From an uncultured bacterium (lineage in GTDB: Bacteria > Bacteroidota > Bacteroidia > Bacteroidales > JACABE01), in the NCBI GenBank assembly GCA_903911455.1, contig CAIWDQ010000309.1, positions 1 through 11,016 on the forward strand: a stretch of DNA of 11,016 nucleotides, read 5' to 3'. Shown piece after piece: positions 6,354 through 11,016 of the stretch. Made by a program: the position numbers and the translations under genes. The notes below the pieces were generated by a model, which searched no databases, was not told the origin of the DNA, and was given only the letters and a program-made list of their open reading frames with translations. Numbering within the stretch: position 1 is the first letter of the stretch; each line of letters opens with the position of its first letter.

Positions 6354-8063
6354 TTAATTCTTAAAGTATTCAATCATTGAGTCAATAAGCCCTTCAACAT
6401 TTGATTTCTTTGCTGTAATTAAAGCATTAAATCCTGCATCTTCTAGTGCCTTTGAAGTTGTAGAACCTATGCTTGCCATCTTAAGATTTTTGATTTTATC
6501 AGCATCATAAAATGAACAGAAATTATTAAATGTAGAAGGACTTGTAAAAATAATTAGATCGTATTTATTATTATTAATGAGTTCAATTATAGAAGAATCT
6601 ACACTCTTTGGTTTTTCAGTTTTATAAACATCCAAACGCTTAACAGTATTTTCTTTTGATAAGCGAATATATAAGGTGTCATCTGCAAGATTGCCTAACG
6701 AAAGCAGGAACTTTTGATTAGTTGGATTGTGTTCTTTATAGAATTCTTCCAACAAATCTTCGGAAGTATTGCCCTGACTTATAAAATGAGGAGCATAACC
6801 ATAATAATCAAGTTCAACAGCAGTTTTGTTTCCAATAACAGCTATTTTAAGAGTCTCAGGTAAAGCAGTACTGCCTTTTAAATCACTTAAATGTTTGAAG
6901 AAATTTACAACACCGTTTTTACTTGTAAAGATAACCCAGTTAAATTCGTTTAAGTTATTTAATAAATTAAAATCATCTTGCGAAGGTGTCGTTGGAGTAA
7001 TCTCAATCATAGGCAAGGACAGTAAGTTAGCTCCTTGTTTCTGTAATAATCCAGGAAGTGTATCACCAGCCTCAATAGCTCTGGTTGAAATGATAACTTT
7101 ATCTTTTAAAGGCATAGTGCCCTTAACTTCAATTAGGTTAATATCTCTAATGGCATCAAGAATTTCTTTTCCACCATTTTCAAAAAGTTTCTTAGCAATA
7201 GCTTTTGAAGCTTCAACAGCATCTTCTACCTTACAGTTTATTGTTTCTTTTAAATACTGACTTCCGTCAATACTTGAAATAAAACCTGTCAACTGGAAAT
7301 TATCACCATCAATTTTACTATGACTACCGACAGGTATCTGACAACCGCCTTCTAAAGTCTTCAGAAAAGCACGTTCGGCCGAAGTAGTTATCATCGTTTC
7401 TTTATCGTTGATCTTAGAAAGTAAGTCTTCAATAAAAGGATCATTTTCTCTAATCTCAATTGCTATAGCACCCTGACTACATGCAGGAATCATAACCGTA
7501 GGGTCAATCAATTCAGAAATAAACTCGCTCATTTCTAATCTTTGCAAACCAGCCGCAGCCATTATCATCACATCGCAATAGCCTTCCTGCATCTTACGGA
7601 TACGGGTATTTACGTTGCCACGTATCTCAACTATTTTAAAGTCTTTATTTATTTTTAGTAATTGTGCTTTTCTTCTTAAGCTTGAAGTTGCAATGGTATG
7701 TTCGGCAGTAAGATCTTTCAGCTTCATGTTGTTACTGCTGATTAAAGCATCTCTAACATCACCGCGTTGTAGAACTGCACCTAATTTTGCTCCTTCCGGG
7801 AAAGTGGTAGGTAAATCTTTTAAACTATGCACAGCCATGTCAATTTCGTTATTGAACATAGCTACTTCCAATTCTTTTGTGAATAGGCCTTTGTCTCCAA
7901 TTTTAGAAAGTGGAACGTCAAGGATTATATCTCCTTTTGTTTTTATTATTTCTATCTCAAAAACTATTTCAGGATATTTTGCTTCAAGTTCTTCTTTTAC
8001 TCTATATGCCTGGTATAATGCTAGCTTGCTACCTCTGGTTCCTATTCGGACGGTTTGTTTCAT
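6354..8063 (-). CDS. hemCD: Bifunctional hydroxymethylbilane synthase / uroporphyrinogen-III synthase (HemC-HemD fusion)
   Basis: One 569-residue chain covers two consecutive steps: porphobilinogen to hydroxymethylbilane, then cyclisation to uroporphyrinogen III. The HemC part (1 to about 306) has GTRGSKLALYQA (8-19), the catalytic Asp83 in HSLKDLP, RGDVRDALI (100-108), SSLRRKAQ (127-134), RGNVNTR (148-154) and Cys241 in EGGCQIPVG, which carries the dipyrromethane cofactor. The HemD part (about 315-569) begins with KDKVIISTR and has the weakly conserved blocks VIFTSKNGVVNFF (377-389), LIIFTSPSTFNNF (503-515) and the terminal ASIGSTTSKALEDAG (530-544). No stop or frameshift separates them. The linker is only about ten residues. 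The start ATG shares one base with the hemA stop (TAATG), so the two are translationally coupled. HemD assignment relies on position and short motifs, as that family is divergent, but it is convincing. Confidence 0.94.
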   Translation of the reverse strand: MKQTVRIGTRGSKLALYQAYRVKEELEAKYPEIVFEIEIIKTKGDIILDVPLSKIGDKGLFTKELEVAMFNNEIDMAVHSLKDLPTTFPEGAKLGAVLQRGDVRDALISSNNMKLKDLTAEHTIATSSLRRKAQLLKINKDFKIVEIRGNVNTRIRKMQEGYCDVMIMAAAGLQRLEMSEFISELIDPTVMIPACSQGAIAIEIRENDPFIEDLLSKINDKETMITTSAERAFLKTLEGGCQIPVGSHSKIDGDNFQLTGFISSIDGSQYLKETINCKVEDAVEASKAIAKKLFENGGKEILDAIRDINLIEVKGTMPLKDKVIISTRAIEAGDTLPGLLQKQGANLLSLPMIEITPTTPSQDDFNLLNNLNEFNWVIFTSKNGVVNFFKHLSDLKGSTALPETLKIAVIGNKTAVELDYYGYAPHFISQGNTSEDLLEEFYKEHNPTNQKFLLSLGNLADDTLYIRLSKENTVKRLDVYKTEKPKSVDSSIIELINNNKYDLIIFTSPSTFNNFCSFYDADKIKNLKMASIGSTTSKALEDAGFNALITAKKSNVEGLIDSMIEYFKN

Positions 8064-9436
8064 TAATTTAGATTAAACAGTTGGTTTACTAATTGGATTT
8101 TATCTTGTTGTCTACCGTTGTCAGTCAGTGTTTTTACATTATTAATCATTGCATGGATTAATTTATTTGTAATTTGTTCGGCAACCTGAGTAGCTTTTGG
8201 ATCATCAAATTCTTTTTGATTCTTGATATATCCTTCTATTTCAGGTTTGCTTATGCCATGGAAATACTTACAGATACTTTGAAAAGTAGGGATTAAATTT
8301 CTTGAATGAATCCAATTAGCAAAATCTAAAACAAGTTCTTCAATGATTTCTTCAGCAGCATACACTTCGCCACGTCTTTTTTCAACATTATCATCAATAA
8401 TATTATTCAAATCATCAATATCATAAACGTGCACGTTTTCAACTTCTGCCACATCTTTAGCAACATTACGGGGAACCGAAAGATCAACAAAGAAAATATC
8501 TTTATTATTTCTTTTCTTCATCGTTTCTATCACCATTTCTTTAGTAATAAGTGGCTTTTTTGAAGCAGTTGAAGTAATAACAATATTGTTTACCAAAAGC
8601 AATTCTTCCAGTTTATGCATCTCTTCAGCTTTTGCATTGTATTTTGCAGCCACTTCAACAGCATGATCATAAGTACGGTTAACGATTGTAAACTGATTGC
8701 AACCTTTGGTAATTAAATTCTGTAAAGTCAATTCACTTGTCTGACCTGCGCCAACTAATAAAGCAGGTTGTTCATTTAATTTATCTAATTTTTTACTAGC
8801 TAAATCAACAGCAGCATAGCTAATTGACACAGCTCCTTTATTGATATTTGTATTAGTTCTGATTTTTTTACCGGCTTCAAATGATTTTAAGAAAAGTCTG
8901 TTTAAAACAGGGCTTAACAAATTATTCTTTTCACTTATACTAAAAGCATCTTTCACCTGACCTACTATTTGATATTCGCCTAAAGCCATTGAATCTAAAC
9001 CCGAAACAACATGAAACAAATGACGAACAACTTCACCATGAGATTTTCTATAGAAATGCGAACTTAATGATTTATCAACTTTACGATAGTTAAACAAAGT
9101 TTCTTCAAACAATTCAAAAGCAGAAGAAGTATGAGGATGCCCATGATCATTTGCAAGAGAGTGAGGATGTCCATTTGCGTGAGGATGCCCCATAGCATGA
9201 GGATGTCCGTTACCATTAGTCGCACCATGTCCATTAGCATGTGGATGTCCCTGACCTTGAACATCAAATTCTACATAAATTTCAGTTCTATTACAAGTAG
9301 AAATAATAACTGCACCGAGTACACCTTTGTCTTTTAGCATTGGAACAAACCTTTTTATGTCTTCCTCGCAAAAAACAAATTTCTCTCTAACCTCAATTGG
9401 CGCTGTCTTGTGATTTAATCCTAGTAGTTCTATCAT
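8063..9436 (-). CDS. hemA: Glutamyl-tRNA reductase with a histidine-rich insertion
   Basis: NADPH-dependent reduction of glutamyl-tRNA to glutamate-1-semialdehyde, the first committed and usually rate-limiting step of C5-pathway tetrapyrrole synthesis. I chose the ATG at 9436 (457 residues), because IELLGLNHKTAP is the conserved GluTR N-terminus and the longer start at 9466 lies inside the promoter -7 box. The catalytic Cys48 is in IISTCNRTEIY. A GHPH-rich stretch follows at 63-102, with twelve histidines and five GHPH units, and is absent from ordinary GluTRs such as E. coli HemA. Next come SGLDSMALGEYQIVGQV (145-161), the NADPH-binding VGAGQTSE (228-235), STASKKP, and a C-terminal dimerisation domain (about 315-457). 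The stop overlaps the hemC-hemD start by one base. The core motifs are intact, so the enzyme should be active. The insertion may bind metal or haem, or may be a neutral repeat expansion. Confidence 0.95.
   Translation of the reverse strand: MIELLGLNHKTAPIEVREKFVFCEEDIKRFVPMLKDKGVLGAVIISTCNRTEIYVEFDVQGQGHPHANGHGATNGNGHPHAMGHPHANGHPHSLANDHGHPHTSSAFELFEETLFNYRKVDKSLSSHFYRKSHGEVVRHLFHVVSGLDSMALGEYQIVGQVKDAFSISEKNNLLSPVLNRLFLKSFEAGKKIRTNTNINKGAVSISYAAVDLASKKLDKLNEQPALLVGAGQTSELTLQNLITKGCNQFTIVNRTYDHAVEVAAKYNAKAEEMHKLEELLLVNNIVITSTASKKPLITKEMVIETMKKRNNKDIFFVDLSVPRNVAKDVAEVENVHVYDIDDLNNIIDDNVEKRRGEVYAAEEIIEELVLDFANWIHSRNLIPTFQSICKYFHGISKPEIEGYIKNQKEFDDPKATQVAEQITNKLIHAMINNVKTLTDNGRQQDKIQLVNQLFNLN
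9131..9250 (-). repeat. Imperfect in-frame repeat coding the GHPH histidine-rich segment of HemA
   Basis: About 120 bases in frame within hemA. The unit GGNCAYCCNCAY (Gly-His-Pro-His) occurs five times with variable spacers such as AMG, ANG and SLAND. Synonymous third-base differences between units show it is not a fresh perfect duplication. It could expand or contract by slippage without breaking the frame. Confidence 0.85.
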
Positions 9437-9463
9437 GTGTTTATTGACTTCTAATATTGACTG

Positions 9464-9471
9464 CAAAAGTA
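9464..9471 (-). promoter_or_regulatory. Bacteroidota-type -7 promoter element of the haem operon
   Basis: On the minus strand TACTTTTG, continuing as CA, matches TAnnTTTG exactly. Transcription would begin a few bases further on, giving a leader of roughly 20 bases before the ATG at 9436. No convincing -33 TTG box lies at the usual spacing. It is the only -7 match I found in the gaps of the haem cluster. Confidence 0.65.
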
Positions 9472-9489
9472 GATGTCAATTCTGAATAG

Positions 9490-9512
9490 ATTCTGAAGTT
9501 TTTCCTCAGAAT
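9490..9512. promoter_or_regulatory. Inverted repeat just upstream of the hemA promoter, possible operator
   Basis: ATTCTGA (9490-9496) and TCAGAAT (9506-9512) are perfect 7-bp arms with a 9-base spacer. A further AATTCTGA at 9478-9485 is also inverted with respect to TCAGAATT at 9506-9513. The repeat covers roughly -32 to -54 of the inferred start, where a regulator could act. The binding protein is unknown. Confidence 0.35.
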
Positions 9513-9513
9513 T

Positions 9514-9728
9514 CACTATTAAAAGATGTATTAGGATTGATTAAAATTAGAAACAATAAATTTATAGTTTAATCTTAAGAAAAATATGATATAAAGTACT
9601 GATATACTTAATTAAAATTATTTTCATCAAGAAGCATTTTATTATTACCATTTATATTCTATTGACAAGTACTTTTATAATATTGATAAATGTCATGTGT
9701 TCTTTTATTTTTATTTTGATGATGCTTA
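9514..9728. other. A/T-rich spacer with no recognisable feature
   Basis: I see no credible coding frame, RNA gene, hairpin with U tract or TAnnTTTG element in this stretch. TTGACA and TATAAT strings occur at about 9663-9680, but only about 10 bases apart, which is too close for a sigma-70-type promoter. Confidence 0.5.
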
Positions 9729-9760
9729 TATTTATATCCGAAAATAGGGTTTAAATAAAA
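9729..9760 (-). repeat. Dispersed A/T-rich palindromic repeat, diverged copy 3
   Basis: TATTTATATCC and GGGTTTAAATAAAA frame GAAAATA. This matches the family at 2651-2686 in reverse orientation, with several differences. A purine-rich AAGGGAAGAA stretch follows, mirroring the pyrimidine-rich stretch that precedes copies 1 and 2. Confidence 0.55.
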
Positions 9761-9805
9761 AAGGGAAGAAGGGAAATAATCTCATTTAAATGAATTCAAA
9801 TCTCC

Positions 9806-9857
9806 ATAAATACCTGAAATTAAATTCCTCCCCTCTCAGGGGAGGCTAGGTGGGGTT
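9806..9857 (-). repeat. 52-bp hairpin repeat, right copy flanking the haem genes
   Basis: Inverted counterpart of 2555-2606 (48 of 52 identical, ungapped). The hairpin arms CCTCCCCT and AGGGGAGG are perfect here as well, with loop CTC. The two copies bracket the haem cluster, about 7.2 kb apart, in opposite orientation. Confidence 0.85.
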
Positions 9858-9860
9858 GTC

Positions 9861-9883
9861 AAATCAGGGTTTAAATATAAATA
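9861..9883 (-). repeat. Single arm of the TTTAAACC palindromic repeat, copy 4
   Basis: CAGGGTTTAAATATAAA matches one arm plus loop of the family, followed by AGAGAGAAG. At the other end of the haem cluster the same pair of elements (palindrome next to 52-bp hairpin) occurs in mirror order at 2524-2606. The composite block is therefore duplicated. Confidence 0.6.
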
Positions 9884-9915
9884 AGAGAGAAGGTAGAAAC
9901 TACAAATAATCTAAC

Positions 9916-9944
9916 CGTCATTGCGAACGAAGTGAAGCAATCTC
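9916..9944 (+). repeat. Widespread short repeat of the CGTCATTGCGA...GCAATCTC type
   Basis: The 29-base element begins CGTCATTGCGAACGAAG and ends TGAAGCAATCTC, with stem ATTGC (9920-9924) and GCAAT (9937-9941). I recognise it from memory as a short intergenic repeat seen in many unrelated bacterial genomes. Only one copy is in this window, so the repeat status is knowledge rather than observation. Confidence 0.5.
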
Positions 9945-9957
9945 TTTATATTGCCTT

Positions 9958-9990
9958 CATTCATAATTCATAATTTATGATTCAAAATTC
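9958..9990. repeat. Low-complexity ATTCATAATT repeat just after the DUF5618-like gene
   Basis: ATTCATA occurs twice in tandem (from 9959 and 9966) and then inverts, giving the short palindrome TCATAATTTATGA (9968-9980), followed by TTCAAAATTC. It lies directly beyond the stop of the minus-strand gene. It is not a convincing terminator because it lacks a U tract. Confidence 0.5.
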
Positions 9991-9992
9991 AG

Positions 9993-10394
9993 TTAAGGCT
10001 TTATTTTATCAATTATATAATATGCCATATTAAAACCTTCTTTAATTACACTTACTGTATTAATGCCATCATAATATCCACTTAAATGAAGAATGTCATA
10101 AGCATTATTTACATAATTCAATAATTTCTTATCAGTTTTAGCAATACTATTTTGATAATACTCTATAGATCTTCTGCCTCTTGGTCTTTTTATTTCTTTT
10201 AAAATCAAATATCCGTCCAATGCAGTTAACACACCATTATAAGCAGTACCACATGCAGTTTTTACATACTTTTTATCCAAATAGAATTTATCTTCCTTTC
10301 CGGCTTTTTTCAAAGTTTCTTTGGCATTATCCATATAGCGAATAGCTTCGTTATAATATTTCACTTTAACCTCGTTCTGTTCCTCTATACTCAT
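9993..10394 (-). CDS. DUF5618-like small helical protein
   Basis: 133 residues when started at the ATG at 10394, just downstream of a clear -7 element at 10409-10416. An upstream in-frame ATG at 10466 precedes that promoter and would translate a palindromic repeat, so I reject it. The sequence is mostly helical and soluble. It has YYNEAIRYMDNAKETLKKAG (13-32), YVKTACGTAYNGVLTALDGY (43-62), RPRGRRSIEYYQ (70-81) and LLNYVNNAYDILHLSGYYDG (91-110). It then ends ...VIKEGFNMAYYIIDKIKP. This pattern matches what I remember of DUF5618 proteins, a small family of Bacteroidota with no known activity. The arrangement of helices recalls HEPN/nucleotidyltransferase-binding proteins, which is only an impression. 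It stands alone, with repeats on both sides and its own promoter. Confidence 0.75.
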   Translation of the reverse strand: MSIEEQNEVKVKYYNEAIRYMDNAKETLKKAGKEDKFYLDKKYVKTACGTAYNGVLTALDGYLILKEIKRPRGRRSIEYYQNSIAKTDKKLLNYVNNAYDILHLSGYYDGINTVSVIKEGFNMAYYIIDKIKP

Positions 10395-10408
10395 AATGTT
10401 TTTTTTTG

Positions 10409-10416
10409 CAAAGATA
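10409..10416 (-). promoter_or_regulatory. Bacteroidota-type -7 promoter element of the DUF5618-like gene
   Basis: On the minus strand TATCTTTG, followed by CA, is the textbook Bacteroidota -7 box. It lies 14 bases upstream of the ATG at 10394, giving a very short leader and deciding the start codon. No clear -33 box is visible. Confidence 0.7.
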
Positions 10417-10450
10417 CGAATAAAATTGCCTTTATAGTTTATTATTATTT

Positions 10451-10486
10451 TTATATTTATAACCAAAGTCAGGGTTTAAATATAAA
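10451..10486 (-). repeat. Dispersed A/T-rich palindromic repeat, copy 5 (complete)
   Basis: TTATATTTATAACC (10451-10464) and GGTTTAAATATAA form the two arms around AAAGTCAG. It is the reverse complement of copy 2 (2651-2686) with few changes. Confidence 0.75.
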
Positions 10487-10492
10487 AAGTAT

Positions 10493-10528
10493 AACCCCAA
10501 AGGGGTGCAAAGATTGTAGAAAAATACA
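10493..10528 (+). repeat. ACCCCAAAGGGGTG repeat, first copy
   Basis: The short perfect hairpin ACCCC-AAA-GGGGT is followed by GCAAAGATTGTAGAAAAATACA. The second copy at 10546-10579 shares the hairpin and the ATTGTAG tail. Confidence 0.8.
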
Positions 10529-10545
10529 ATTACCATCAATACCCA

Positions 10546-10579
10546 AACCCCAAAGGGGTGAAATGATTGTAGGAATACA
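10546..10579 (+). repeat. ACCCCAAAGGGGTG repeat, second copy
   Basis: Direct repeat of 10493-10528 with a 53-base period: the same ACCCC-AAA-GGGGT hairpin, then GAAATGATTGTAGGAATACA. It is a dispersed repeat type I associate with Bacteroidota intergenic regions. The remainder of the 10467-10637 gap is A/T-rich with nothing else visible. Confidence 0.8.
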
Positions 10580-10637
10580 TTTATTCATACCATTCAAACA
10601 AATATTTTCATCATATTCTATTTCAAATTTAAATGTA

Positions 10638-11016
10638 TCAATTTACATCCAATTCAAGTTTAGTTATTCTTGATCTAATTGCTCCATTAGTTCTCCCAAA
10701 ATGTTTTGCTATATCTTTTGTTTTAAATTCATTATAAAACATTGTTGTTAATTCTTTATCCAATTCTTTTGTCCATGGTTTGTAAGCATCTTTAAGTTTT
10801 TCTCTCATTTGAATTACATTATATGCCTTTTCTTTTGCTTTATCTTTATCTTTTGTATTATATGGTTTTAATATTATTTTTATAGCATCATTTTCAACTG
10901 ATTCATCAGCTTCAGTAACTTTTAATATATGAATATTGGGAGATGATGGATAGTCTTTTGGCAAAAGTGTTTCAGGTATATAAATTAAATTTCGTGTTCT
11001 TGTTATCGCAACATAA
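10638..11016 (-). CDS. C-terminus of a UvrD/Rep-type superfamily 1 helicase with terminal HTH-like domain (partial)
   Basis: The minus-strand frame runs open to the window edge, so this is the 3' end of a longer gene; 125 residues are visible. An apparent internal start at 10964 is a TTG codon and not a real beginning. The first visible residues are YVAITRTRNLIYIPE, which is helicase motif VI of the UvrD/PcrA/Rep superfamily (usually YVAxTRAK), containing the arginine that contacts ATP. A poorly conserved, lysine-rich linker follows. The tail KPWTKELDKELTTMF...KTKDIAKHFGRTNGAIRSRI (about 79-117) looks like a SANT/Myb- or HTH-like DNA-binding domain, with a WT-x-E start and a recognition-helix-like GAIRSRI. 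I have seen this kind of tail on DNA helicases. The role, DNA unwinding in repair or defence, cannot be told apart without the rest of the gene. Confidence 0.8.
   Translation of the reverse strand, partial: YVAITRTRNLIYIPETLLPKDYPSSPNIHILKVTEADESVENDAIKIILKPYNTKDKDKAKEKAYNVIQMREKLKDAYKPWTKELDKELTTMFYNEFKTKDIAKHFGRTNGAIRSRITKLELDVN

Noticed and set aside
6826..8076. Two long plus-strand frames opposite hemC-hemD (6826-7260 and 7615-8076)
   Set aside because: They lie fully against a gene with intact catalytic motifs, and their products are low-complexity and hydrophobic with no recognisable domain.
9131..9337. Plus-strand reading frame opposite hemA
   Set aside because: It is the antisense shadow of the histidine-rich segment; its Met/Arg-rich composition follows from the GHPH codons, and there is no promoter.
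9663..9680. TTGACA and TATAAT strings resembling a sigma-70 promoter
   Set aside because: They are only about 10 bases apart, the Bacteroidota primary sigma factor uses a different consensus, and no gene follows on the plus strand.
10493..10579. CRISPR-like array from the two ACCCCAAAGGGGTG copies
   Set aside because: Only two copies with one spacer, the repeat is a known type of dispersed hairpin, and no cas gene is present.

Overview
The window reads as a low-GC genome from the phylum Bacteroidota (Bacteroidetes). Three things point there. Promoters carry the Bacteroidota -7 element TAnnTTTG, seen at 558-565, 9464-9471 and 10409-10416. Shine-Dalgarno sequences are absent upstream of the genes. 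The intergenic spaces are full of short palindromic repeats of a style I associate with this phylum (CCTCCCC/GGGGAGG, ACCCCAAAGGGGTG, CCTGACAGG and others). Class Bacteroidia is plausible; genus cannot be read from this window.

Layout. Positions 1-423 (+) are the end of an unrecognised gene, followed by a likely terminator. Positions 606-2446 (+) hold a two-gene unit whose stop and start overlap as ATGA. Its first protein is an ABC/OLD-type AAA ATPase and the second a small protein with PD-(D/E)xK nuclease-like motifs. This is the best candidate for an uncharacterised, defence-like system. Positions 2447-2765 hold repeats and a strong terminator shared by the converging units.

Positions 9436-2766 (-) form a haem/tetrapyrrole gene cluster in the order hemA, hemC-hemD fusion, hemB, hemL, hemE. 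Together these enzymes take glutamyl-tRNA to coproporphyrinogen III: GluTR (HemA), GSA aminomutase (HemL), porphobilinogen synthase (HemB), hydroxymethylbilane synthase plus uroporphyrinogen-III synthase (fused HemC-HemD), and uroporphyrinogen decarboxylase (HemE). One promoter upstream of hemA is visible, and the genes are probably one operon. HemA carries an unusual histidine-rich GHPH repeat insertion of about 40 residues next to its catalytic cysteine. A nested pair of inverted 26-bp elements lies between hemL and hemE. Inverted 52-bp repeats flank the whole haem block.

Positions 9467-9992 are intergenic and rich in repeats. Positions 10394-9993 (-) encode a small DUF5618-like protein with its own promoter. 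Positions 10467-10637 hold more repeats. From 11016 down to 10638 (-) is the C-terminus of a UvrD/Rep-type superfamily 1 helicase, recognisable by motif VI (YVAITR) and ending in an HTH/SANT-like domain.
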